A DNA stretch of 64,000 nucleotides from Lytechinus pictus (Eukaryota > Echinodermata > Echinoidea > Temnopleuroida > Toxopneustidae): assembly GCF_037042905.1 (NCBI RefSeq), contig NC_087261.1:11854217-11918216 (forward strand), in the 5' to 3' direction. A program made the translations under genes and the position numbers. Numbering within the stretch: position 1 is the first letter of the stretch; every line of letters begins with the position of its first letter. The notes under the pieces are model-generated. The model ran no database searches and had not been told where the DNA came from. It was given only the letters and a program-made list of their open reading frames with translations. Shown here in pieces: positions 1-9,213 of the stretch.

Positions 1-782
1 CCACCTCGTATTAAAGGGAATCGATTGATGCAAGCGCAAAAAGCAAGCTGAAATTATTTATACTGACCTGAAAAGGGGACAATTAACGGGATTAAGGACT
101 GTTTGTAATCATAAACATGATTCATATCGTAGACAGCGGGGGTGGGAGTGCATCCCCAATTTTCTGAGAGGGGGGTGCGGTGTGCAATCATCTCCCAGGT
201 TTCAAGGTGGGGAAAACCCCCGATATTCTTTATATGATATGAAGTTATTATCAGTATCATAATCATTATAAATTTCATTGCTATTAGAACCACCATTAGT
301 CCGGGAGCCAATTTTTATCTTCATATAGCAATAACGTATGTATTCCCTTAGTAAGGAAACGCACGTCTGGCTGGTCGTTAGTGGTGGGTGTGGTCAGGAG
401 GGCGTTGAAAAAGAAAAAAAAAATTAGGCTAGCCTAGCTGAAAAAGAAACATCATGAAATCGGTGGGACATTGTCTTGCTTATTATTAGGGTCATTGAAA
501 AATAATGCCAGACATAACTGAAAAGTTTATAAATCTTAAGGGTTTGACCTTTATACTAGCGTAATGCAAAAGTCAAACAGCGATATATTATCTACATGTG
601 TTTAGTGTCACACTTCAGACCCGGCTTAATATTGTGTTTGTGTTGAGAACCCGATGCACCAAAACTTCTGCATGCAGATGCAGAAATGGGCTGCTGATTG
701 GGTTTGGATGAGAATGTAAGAGGGCAGGGGTTGAGGGGGAAGGGTCGGGGATGGAAGAACATAAGGGACATGGTATGGTTCC

Positions 783-1092
783 ATGGCAATTGCTCCGCCG
801 ACATTTGCTCCGCCGACAATTGCTACGCAAAATACGACAACTGCTCCGCCGACAATTGCTCCGGACAGTTGCTCCGCCGACATTTGCTCCGCCGACAATT
901 GCTACGCAAAATACGACAACTGCTCCGCCGACAATTGCTCTGGACAGTTGCTCCGCCGACAGTTGCTCCGTCGACACTTGCTCCGCCGATATTTGCTCCG
1001 TCGACACTTGCTCCGCCGATATTTGCTCCGTCGACATCTGCTCCGCCGATAATTGCTCCGCCGACATCTGCTCCGATTATACGACAATTGCT
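783..1092 (+). repeat. 15-bp tandem repeat array, left foldback arm
   Basis: About 20 units of TTGCTCCGCCGACAT with variation at the third arm of the unit (CGCCG/CGTCG, ACAA/ACAC/ATAT). A TACGCAAAATACGACAACTG spacer occurs twice (about 822 and 902), which indicates a higher-order duplication of about 80 bp. Confidence 0.9.
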
Positions 1093-1757
1093 CCGCCGTC
1101 ATGTGCTCAGATAAAAAAATTGCACGAACATCTTACAAATTGTTCTGTTCTTATTATTCGTTAATTTTTTATTTATTTATTTATTTCATTCTCCCCCCAT
1201 CATCACAGCTTTCTGCTTAAAAAAAAAACAAATTGTTCTCCCTGCCGCTGACACTTGACAAATTGTAACGCAGATTGTGAATCTGGATTTTTGTTCATAT
1301 ATTATTATCATTGGTTTCACTCCGGTCTTGAGCGGGGAGAGAATGTGGGGGGGGGGGTGCTGCACACACTATCTCTTCTGCTTTCCAGCAACTTATACAC
1401 CATACATTCGCGCGGGCTCCCCTCTCCTCTCTCTCGTTTTGTTCTTTCACGCCATTTATTTTCATTATCAGCATTATAATTTTTATCAATATTGTTTATT
1501 ACGTCTTGGGCCTTATCTACCCTTGCACCTTTTTTCTTTCAATTTGTTTCAATGATCATCACTGGCGTACAGATGGGGGAGGGGCGTTCTAGGGGTCACG
1601 GATCCCCCATTCTCCCTATCAATGGAAAAAACGAATAAAGGAAATGAAAATAAATGTCATCCTTGTCTGGCCCCCTCCATTTTTTGTTGTTGGCTCATTA
1701 CGCTACTGGTGAGTCACTATAAAATTATACTTCGGTTGTATTTTGTTCTATTCTGTG

Positions 1758-1972
1758 CAATAGCGACAATATAAATATATTTTGATAAATGAATATATGT
1801 ATGAATCTCTCTCATAACGTCTAAACAAATAAAGTTGTTTTTAAAAGACAATAATATATATACCAGTAATATATATTATTGTATTTTAAAAACAACATTA
1901 TTTGTTTAGACGTTATGAGAGAGATACATACATATATTCATTTATTAGAATATATTCATATTGTCGCTATTG
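1758..1972. repeat. AT-rich hairpin inside the TU-like element
   Basis: The arm from CAATAGCGACAATATAA (1758) to 1860 is mirrored by a second arm ending TTGTCGCTATTG at 1972, with a loop of about 8-10 nt near 1865. Arms of about 100 bp match closely, including the shared AACGTCTAAACAAATAA block. Confidence 0.85.
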
Positions 1973-2008
1973 TCCCTTTTCTGGTAAATATATCCAAAAT
2001 ATTCAATC

Positions 2009-2187
2009 AGCGCATCATGCTCTCATTTCTTTTACGAGATATCTCCCCCCAGGTATGCTTCATGTTTACAATAAAAAAATGCGTAGAAATAGAAAGGGGA
2101 GATTTATACGCATTTTTTTTAATTGTAAACATGAAGCATACCTCGGGGGGGGGGGATCTCGTAAAAGAAATGAGAGTGCGATGCGCT
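2009..2187. repeat. Second hairpin inside the TU-like element
   Basis: AGCGCATC..CTCTCATTTCTTTTAC at 2009-2036 is mirrored by GTAAAAGAAATGAGAGTG..GCGCT ending at 2187. The ATGCTTCATGTTTACAAT block is mirrored as ATTGTAAACATGAAGCAT. The axis near 2090 is close to the midpoint of the host element. Confidence 0.85.
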
Positions 2188-2811
2188 AATTTAATATTTT
2201 AATTATCCTTTTTCTATCAGTGAAGAATACAATCATGATCAACATAAAACACAAAATCAACTCACTATTATATATATTATCATATTTATCTAAAAACCTA
2301 CGGTGTATATGACATGATGTGGATGTGGAGACCAGAGCACTGTGTATACGAGAAGATATGGAAACCAGAGTGGAGGGGTGAGTCGAGAAGGTGACACGAC
2401 ATGTAGCCTTTCACAAGTTGGTATTTTCGTGAATATTAATTTTTACTTACTGAATGTCTTGGTCATGTTTGTGAGGGACAAAATTTGCCGACAGTAAACA
2501 TTTTGCATGACTACAGTACAGGTTTTCGACAAATAAGTTGGGGTACCGTTGAATTTCACCTGGAGCAAATATTTCCACTCCGGAGCATATTTAGCCAGAG
2601 CGATTTTGACGCTAAGAATGGGGTATATCTAAGTTTTTTTGTACTGTCATAATTATTACATGAGCACGCGTATTTTTTTTCATTTTAATCACCAGTCACG
2701 TAATAACACTTATATACACAAAATGCCACTCCCATGAATAAGAATATCTATCCCTCCTTTGTGCTTATCCCTCTTATTCTATTTCTTTCTATGTTATGTA
2801 TCAGGGGCCGA

Positions 2812-2923
2812 AGCCCCCCACTTTTTTTTTCCAAAACCGTGTACAAAAACGTAAAAAAGATCATATGATTGTGAGTTTTAGCATGGTCAGCCCCCCATTT
2901 TGAAAACCGTTCCGCGGCCCCTG
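2812..2923. mobile_element. Short MITE, CAGGGGCCG family, copy 1
   Basis: It starts CAGGGGCCG and ends CCGCGGCCCCTG. The interior has a C-run, ACCGTGTACAAAAACGT, ATCATATGATTGTGA and CATGGTCAG. The same blocks occur inverted at 22083-22252, and a degenerate relative starts at 34561. It is nested inside the TU-like element. It is non-coding. Confidence 0.8.
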
Positions 2924-3064
2924 TGTATGTCATGCAAGCATTGTTTAAATTTACTTTGCAATATATTATAATATACAAAAATGGAAATTGACGTCTTCAG
3001 CCTGTGCTACAATTGTTATGCGCATGAAAGTACGAATAAATAAATAAATAAATAGTCGTCGCAT

Positions 3065-3360
3065 TATCGGAGCAATTTACGGCGGAGCAGATGTCGGTGG
3101 AGCAAATATTGACGGAGCAGATTTTGGCGGAGCAGATATCGGCGGTGGAGCAAATATCGGCGGAGCAATTGTCGTATAATCAGAGCAGATGTCGGCGGAG
3201 CAATTTTCGGCGGAGCAGATGTCGACGGAGCAAATATCGGCGGAGCAAGTGTCGACGGAGCAAATATCAGCGGAGCAAGTGTCGACGGAGCAACTGTCGG
3301 CGGAGCAACTGTCCGGAGCAATTGTCGGCGGAGCAGTTGTCGTATTTTGCGTAGCAATTG
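3065..3360 (-). repeat. 15-bp tandem repeat array, right foldback arm
   Basis: About 19 units of the same 15-mer as at 783-1092, here as GGCGGAGCAATTGTC, inverted. It ends with the matching GTATTTTGCGTAGCAATTGTC block at 3342-3362. Confidence 0.9.
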
Positions 3361-3600
3361 TCGGGTCACCCATGGTATATCTAGCTTGATGGAGGGAGGG
3401 GGTCCTTAAAAATGACAAAAGCCAAAAAAAAAAACTAACACCATTAGGAAATTAACCCCCTACGTTGGTCATATAATTACAATGGAAAGGGCCTAATCTT
3501 TTTGTCAACAAGGGGGTACTACACTGATCATGCAGCTGGGATTTGGTATCTGTATTTTTCTCCCTTGACCCCCTGCTAAAACCTATTTGTTTTCGTTTCA

Positions 3601-4559
3601 ATATTATGCGATTGATCATAGAGACCGCTATAGGACTCCGACATAGGTTGTCGGTCTTACGGCCAAGATGATGCTAACTTATAAGCCCTGCGCACACTGC
3701 GATTCGTTGCGATCGAACTTTCAAAGAAATTGCAATGACACTTGATATATATGAACATTTCAACCAATATAATTTTAGTAATCAGAATTCAGAATTGTGA
3801 TGGGATTACTGAAATCATAATTCAGTCAAGTTCGAGCCTCCCTGTAGGTATAAAATCAAAATCAATTCCAAATCGGAATGAAGTCTCCATCGCATGCGAC
3901 TTAAAGCCGAATTGGACTTAACTCCGAACACAGGGCTTACCGGAAAGCAAAATTATTATTATTTTTTTTATTCCTAACATTATGCCGAACTTCAAATAAA
4001 ATAACTGTGCTCCTTGGAAATGTCTCCACATCTTTTCCAGACCTTCCATAAATTGACATGCCTCTGATAACTGTCCTCCTCATCGGGATACCACCCAGTC
4101 TTCCCTTTACCTCATCCCTTTGATGTGGAGGAAGGTTCATATCTAGGTTTGAACAAGGGCTGAATGTAAGATGATTGTGGCCGGGTGGCTGAGTCAACAT
4201 GGACAAGGAGATTATCATAACATAAAAAGGGGGAGGGTAAGAGACCCGCGGAAGCTAAATCAAGATGATCGGTATACAGTTCCTTGATAATGATAGATGT
4301 CTACACAGTACGCAACGATGACAACAGTAGAAAATTAGTAAAATCACTCTTAAAAGTACACCCACATCACCCCCACCACAACCATTCCCCCCTTTATCAA
4401 TGCTTATGCGATCTGCAATCAGATCAAGGTTTCAGCACAAAATAGATATCTGCTGAAAAGGGTTTGAATTTAGACTTCACAAACGAAATGGTTCTGAAAT
4501 TTTTTTTTTCCAAGTACCATTAATTTGCACATTTTTTTCGCTCGGTCGCAACGATCACT
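3601..4559. other. Loop region of the outer foldback; no recognised gene
   Basis: The sequence between the innermost mirrored blocks of the 300-6066 element. A 93-codon open stretch on the minus strand (4218-3937) has a mildly protein-like composition but no motif I recognise and no splice context. I treat it as non-coding. Confidence 0.4.
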
Positions 4560-5080
4560 CGCAAACAAAAAAACAAATAGGTTTTTTTGCAGGGGACAGT
4601 GGAGACGGGATGATAAAATAGATCAGCTGCATGGTCGGTATAGTACCCTCCTGCTGCCCAAGATATAGGCCATTTCCATTGTATTGATATGACCAGTGTG
4701 TATTAATTACCCCAATCCAAAATCTCAAGCCCCCGGCAGAAGCCCCCACCAAAAGTTCTATTCTAGAACCTCGCTTAGGGCTTTGCACAATTTTGGGGGT
4801 TTATTTCCTAAATGTGACGATCTTTCAGACTTTTCTCCCCCTTTTAGGGGGTAGGGCATTATATTGGTCATGTTTTAAGGAACCCCAACCTCCCCCAAGC
4901 TAGGTATACCATTTCCCCAGTGTGTTCTTCCTCCCCGACCCTTCCCCCTCCAACACCCCCACCCAACCACCAACCATTAGCCCATTTCTGCAACTGCATG
5001 CAGACGTCTGTGTGCATCAGGGTTTCGGCACAAACAAAATATTAAGGGTCTAAGTGTGACACTAAACACTTGGAGATCAC

Positions 5081-5786
5081 GGGTCAGATGCTTAGAAAGT
5101 AGAAATTGCTTTTGCTAAGCTCTTGCTTGGCTTTTGCTTGATTCTGTATGCATAAAAATGAGCGAGCAAATTATTTTGCTACATTAATCGCTGACTGACT
5201 GCTAGCAATTCCTGCTAAAGAGCGTATGCATACAGCCAGCATTTCGCTTGTGCGTTTAGGCACTCACTGGGGTTTTTTCAAGCTCTGTCGGAGCAGCTTG
5301 AGCGTTTGCTTGATCAGGGTATTCGCGTTTTAAAAAAAAATCATGTTTTTACACTTGAGAGAGAACCCGAAGGTGTACCGTAACGCACATGTCCTTGTTT
5401 TCTTCTTAATAAGTGCAAACCAAATGCCACATTTATAAATTTATCAAAAAGAAACGAGTTAGTTTGACACCACGTCTGAGGAAAAGATATTATAGGAAAG
5501 AAGCAGTAATTTGCACTGCCACACTCTTGTGTCCGAGTCCTGCCTTTTCTGTTAGTCGTGTTTGCACCAGCGTGACGTCTCTTTTGTTCAAACCGCAAGC
5601 AATTGCTTCCTGAAGGCAAGAAAAGGGTCCAAGCACCAGCAAGGGGTTATGCATATGAAATAAAGCAATTGCTGAAGCATGATATTTTGCTTGTACACAT
5701 GTAAAAGTTAGGGTTAGGGTTATTGCTATTGCTTGTGCTTGAAGTAATTGCTGGCAAGCAATTGCTACTTTTTATGCATCTGACCC
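5081..5786. mobile_element. Non-autonomous TIR element inserted in the right foldback arm
   Basis: It starts GGGTCAGATGCTTAGAAAGTAG and its right end is the inverted CTACTTTTTATGCATCTGACCC, giving TIRs of about 22 bp over 706 bp. Repeated GCAAGCAATTGCT words fill both subterminal regions. The mirrored left arm of the host element lacks it, giving an empty-site comparison. No coding capacity is seen. Confidence 0.7.
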
Positions 5787-6084
5787 AATACATTGCTATT
5801 TGACTAATGCATTCCGCTATTTTTTTTGGTTGCGTGTGGCCGCTAATCCCCACCACCAAAATATCTAGCATCATAGTTTTAATGACCCTGACAATAAGCA
5901 AGACAATATCGATATCCCAGCGAGTTCATGAGGTTTCTTTTTCAGCAAGGCCAGCCTAATTTTGGGGTCCTTTTCAACGCCCTCCTGACCACACCCACCA
6001 CTAACGACCAGCCAGACGCCCATTTCTTTACTACGGGGTATCCCTACTATATTGCAATGAAGATGAAAATTAATAACCTATTTA

Positions 6085-6760
6085 AAGCCCCCTCACACCT
6101 GACCGAATGTAGGCGGACGAAGGGTGACGAATGGGAAAAATGCACGAATTGTCAACGAATTCAAATAAAATTTCCGTCAAATCATGCGATCAGTAACTAT
6201 TGTCAAATCTTATCAACGAACAGTAGGCGAAGGATAAATATGACATGCGAAAGATATCGATTTTTCGGTTCACCTCTTTGAGTAAATTGCAGCCGAAGGC
6301 GAGCGAAGGGTTAATATAAACCAATAAGACGAACGAACAGTGAGCAATGGTTTGATATGGCGTGCGATTAGAAACGAAGACGAGGGAATAGATTGGGTGT
6401 TTATGTACGTTTGTGTCATCGTGTTGCTTCGTTAAGACATCGGTCCACTTTGGCAAAAGTGCGATGAGGGACTACGCGCGACAATAACACACGAACGATA
6501 AACGAATGATTAAATAAGAGATGCGAATTCAAATAGATGACCAACGATTTTTCAATTCGTCGGGAAATTTTTAACATGTTCAAAATTTCCGCGCGAATTT
6601 GAATAATCGCAGCTGTTAGTTCAGAAGGTGTACGAACCCAAACACGAAGGGTAAATATAATTTACTTTCAGTTACAATTGAAAACGATTTTAAAAATATG
6701 CCTTTCGCCAGCCATCACAAGGCATATTTCAGGCAATTCGGTTAGGTGTGAGGGAGCCTT
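6085..6760. mobile_element. TA-flanked MITE, AAGCCCCCTCACACC family, copy 1
   Basis: The 676-bp element starts AAGCCCCCTCACACCTGACC and ends AATTCGGTTAGGTGTGAGGG plus AGCCTT, with TA at both flanks (6083-6084, 6761-6762). The TA duplication suggests a Tc1/mariner-type parent. A full-length copy in inverted orientation lies at 56331-57011. The interior is rich in CGAACGA words and has no ORF worth reporting. Confidence 0.85.
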
Positions 6761-6800
6761 TAGCTAGGCAAACACCGCTGGCTTCTGGGGGGAAGACTTA

Positions 6801-7015
6801 TGGGCCGTTGCAAGAAACTTGCGGTCAATTGCAAGTCTATTTTCAGTCCCTAAATCATTCATATATCTTGCAATTGTAAACTTGTGATTGATTGCTGGTC
6901 TGCTTTTTTAACAAGGAGTTTAATCTGAATTGCTATGGTTAAAAGTGATCAATCAACTGTAAAATTGCAACAGAATATTTGCGATTGATTGCAAATATTT
7001 TCTTGCAACACCCCC
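6801..7015. mobile_element. MITE with TTA target duplication, TTGCAAGAAACTTGC family
   Basis: It starts TGGGCCGTTGCAAGAAACTT and ends TTTTCTTGCAACACCCCC, flanked by TTA at 6798-6800 and 7016-7018. A 3-bp TWA duplication is the habit of PIF/Harbinger elements. Its termini match the 3.8-kb element at 20664-24489. The interior repeats TTGCAATTGATTGC words. Confidence 0.75.
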
Positions 7016-7018
7016 TTA

Positions 7019-7625
7019 GAGTCGCACTTAAATGTCGACGCGTACACGATATGAAACGCGCAATCTTATTGAACGATACGCAGTAGTATGCGTCCTCTTT
7101 GCATTATCTCACCAATACGGCCATGCATTTTGTAATACATGCAACTAGGCATTTAAGTGCGACTCTACGTCATGATTGAATCTTTGTGAAACACCCCCAG
7201 TACTATAAAGTATTATCCAATTCGTCTCCAGACCTGGAAAGTTCTATGACTATGTCGTCACCATGGTCACGGAGCACGGAGACATAAGGTATCTTGCGCG
7301 GCGACTCTCTAATGTTAAATCACACCAAGTCCGACAAATCGAAATGTCATGGTAAATCGACCTGGGAAAATAATTAATGTTGCCATGGTAACTAAACATT
7401 CCTTTAGAATCTGAATTGGGAAGGGTCCTTAAGTTACCATCATGCCATATGAATGTTTTTTTTAAAGTCAACATGGCAACATGCGCCACCATATCTATTT
7501 ACAGTTTTAATAAGTCTACAGCTGTTTAGACGACTAATGGTAAAACAAAATGCCTTGCCATCTCGTTAATCTTACGGCTATTTAAATTTTCACTTATCAG
7601 CCGATATTATTTCGTTTTATAAAAG
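7019..7625. other. Upstream flank of the lectin exon; no exon found
   Basis: I looked here for the N-terminal half of the lectin domain (the SCY..W..A...C motif) on the plus strand and found none. A short inverted pair, GAGTCGCACTTAAATG (7020) and CATTTAAGTGCGACTC (7150), marks another small palindromic repeat of about 150 bp. Confidence 0.4.
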
Positions 7626-7868
7626 GATTCGTGGATCTGCAAGGCATGGATCGGTCTGTACAGACCCGATAAAGATGGACCATTTTTTTGGTCCGATGGG
7701 ACGTCAGTCAATTTCACCGCATGGGCTGAAAACTACCCAGATAAGTGGTATATTGAGGGTATTTCGTGTGTACACATGCGTATCTTACCGAGTCTGACGA
7801 CATGGAGGATGGACACGCAATGCGGTTGGCGATATACCCACATTTGCAAGATTCAATTAAAAATGTAA
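7626..7868 (+). CDS. C-type lectin domain, C-terminal exon
   Basis: Eighty codons ending in TAA carry clear C-type lectin signatures in order: WIGLYRPDKDG near residue 8, FFWSDGTSVNFTAW near 19, a PD-containing loop (ENYPDKW) near 35, then GISCVHM, a W-R-M-D-T-Q-C segment and THICK near the end. Spacing of the last cysteines fits the canonical domain. The frame is closed by a stop just upstream (7620-7622), so the exon most likely opens at the AG of AAAAG (7621-7625), although that acceptor has a weak pyrimidine tract. Ca-binding motifs are atypical: YPD replaces EPN/QPD and W-R-M-D replaces WND, so calcium-dependent sugar binding is doubtful. The N-terminal half of the domain and any signal peptide are not seen, so this may be a terminal exon of a gene with distant upstream exons or a relic. 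Confidence 0.75.
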   Translation, partial: DSWICKAWIGLYRPDKDGPFFWSDGTSVNFTAWAENYPDKWYIEGISCVHMRILPSLTTWRMDTQCGWRYTHICKIQLKM

Positions 7869-7938
7869 AACCTTCATGAATACCTGAAAAGGAAAGCTGC
7901 GTCCCATTCGTAAACGATACCACGTATGGACATGTTTA

Positions 7939-8355
7939 AAGGCGACCGCACACCTTACGACTGGTCGGCGACTCGATTTCAGAATAAAATGTAGTAGAAT
8001 TTGATGCTAATATTGAGACTTGGAATATCTTACTGTGTAATGTTCTAAGTCATCGTACGAATACCTATGTTCAAATCTGTGACTATGCTATCATCCTCCT
8101 TAGAATAAAAGCGAATTCAATATCTAGTCGTAATGACGTCATAGCAGTCGTACGATTGACTACGATTTGAAACTAATCTGGCCTTTACTCAAAAATAAAA
8201 GCTTGCAATCTTTCAAAATGGTTATATTAGTATTCTTTCAATTGATTTCAACCTCAAATAAAATGATATGTTCCATTCACATTTTCAGAAAATAAGCAAA
8301 ATGCGATTCGTTCCAAAATTGGATCGCGAACAGTCGTAAGGTGTGCGGTGGCCTT
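7939..8355. mobile_element. MITE, AAGGCGACCGCACACC family, copy 1
   Basis: About 417 bp bounded by AAGGCGACCGCACACCTTAC and its inverse GTAAGGTGTGCGGTGGCCTT. TA precedes the left end; the right flank has decayed to AA. The interior block CGTAATGACGTCATAGCAGT is shared with the copy at 14514-14931. It lies only about 70 bp past the lectin stop codon, so it may form part of that 3' UTR. Confidence 0.85.
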
Positions 8356-8614
8356 AAGATGACGACGATAAAAAATAATTTTACAAATTCTTTCCTTTTC
8401 AACTCCAAATCTTATACAAAAGCACTGATGCGGCTAATCACTTACCATGCTTATATTCATGTAAACAGTAAGATCAAGCATAGCACACTCGTTAGAAAAT
8501 AAAATATTAATTTGATTAGGCTGTAAACGTGTATTATCAAACTTTGTATTTTATTCAGTAACATTTTCAATTAGTCTATGTATACATAAATACATAAGTT
8601 TGTAGTTTTAAGTT

Positions 8615-8620
<6 letters not shown>

Positions 8621-8673
<53 letters not shown>

Positions 8674-8740
8674 AGGGTGTGTATGTAAGTGTGTGTGGGG
8701 GTGTGTGTTGGGGCGGGGTGGGGTGGGGGAGGGAGGGGGA
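8621..8740. repeat. (TA)n followed by GT/GGGGT-rich simple repeat
   Basis: A run of about 21 AT units (8621-8662) grades into GTGTGT and then GGGGTGTG and GGTGGGG purine/GT tracts. Confidence 0.95.
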
Positions 8741-8954
8741 AGTTTGGTGTTTAAGCATTTTTATAATAGTTTAAGATATATGATTTATGATTATATTAAG
8801 TTAGTGAAAAAAGTGAAAATATGAAATGTAAAGTATTATATGTGATTTGAAATGTTAAATTGAAATGTTATGTAACTATTTGTTCATGAAATCAGAATAA
8901 AAACAGTATTCAAAACAAAAAAAAGTGTGTGTGTGTGCATATGCATAAATATAT

Positions 8955-9075
8955 ACACTGTAAAAATGAAGTGCTGATTTTCTAGTACTACTTTAAACTA
9001 GAAAATCAGCACTCGTAGTGCAATCACTAAACAAGCACTGTAAGTGCTAAGTCAGCACTTCATTTATTACAGTGT
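8955..9075. mobile_element. Palindromic MITE, ACACTGTAAAAATGAAG family
   Basis: It starts ACACTGTAAAAATGAAGTGC and ends with the inverse GCACTTCATTTATTACAGTGT, with TA on both sides. The interior is a second inverted pair (CTGATTTTCTAG, CTAGAAAATCAG). About 120 bp, non-coding. Confidence 0.85.
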
Positions 9076-9111
9076 ATATATATATTTGTGTGTACATCTA
9101 CTTTGTATTTA

Positions 9112-9213
9112 AAAGGGTCCCAACGAAAATCAGAGTTTGTGCTGATTGGGCCACCCTTAAAAAAGGAAATGAATAAATAAATAAATAAATAAAATAAATA
9201 AATAAATAAATAG
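9112..9213 (+). mobile_element. Retroposon 3' tail: stem-loop plus (AAAT)n
   Basis: AAAGGGTCCCAACGAAAATCAG pairs with CTGATTGGGCCACCCTT, and the stem is followed by GAAATGAATAAATAAATAAA. The same plan (hairpin then TAAA repeats) is seen at the end of the LINE near 36957 and at 53030-53145, so I read it as a 5'-truncated non-LTR insertion. Confidence 0.5.

Larger units (their letters stand above)
777..3370. mobile_element. TU-like foldback transposon with 15-bp arm repeats and 8-bp target duplication
   Basis: A perfect 8-bp direct repeat, CATGGTAT, flanks the element (769-776 and 3371-3378). Its arms (783-1092 and 3065-3360) are tandem arrays of a 15-bp unit, TTGCTCCGCCGACAT and variants, in opposite orientation. 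The interior holds two AT-rich hairpins and a short MITE. Arms made of tandem 15-mers with an 8-bp duplication is the architecture known for sea-urchin TU elements. The 15-mer arms stay open in several frames only because the unit length is a multiple of three, so I do not treat them as coding. No transposase is present, so it is non-autonomous. Confidence 0.75.
300..6066. mobile_element. Large foldback (inverted-repeat) element, interrupted by two nested insertions
   Basis: Sequence around 312-700 reappears inverted at 4975-5080 and 5880-6066, and 3480-3600 reappears inverted at 4560-4690. Matching blocks include the AATGACC..GACAATAAGCAAGAC segment (about 465-495 versus 5875-5910) and the TAGTGTCACAC segment (605-615 versus 5055-5065). 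The offset of the mirror axis between outer and inner blocks is explained by a 2.6-kb insertion in the left arm (777-3370) and a 0.7-kb insertion in the right arm (5081-5786). Without them the element would be about 2.4 kb with arms of about 1 kb and a loop near 3600-4560. No transposase is visible. The exact outer ends are uncertain. Confidence 0.7.

Noticed and set aside
698..1164. Several overlapping ORFs of 66-150 codons on both strands over the 15-bp array
   Set aside because: The unit length is a multiple of three and the repeat lacks stops in several frames; the translations are monotonous and mirrored in the other arm.
783..3360. Direct-repeat arrays considered as a CRISPR-like structure
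   Set aside because: Units are contiguous without unique spacers, arms are inverted copies, and the context is a eukaryotic transposon.
3937..4218. 93-codon minus-strand ORF with mixed composition
   Set aside because: No recognisable domain, splice signals or homologue known to me, and it lies in the loop of a foldback element.
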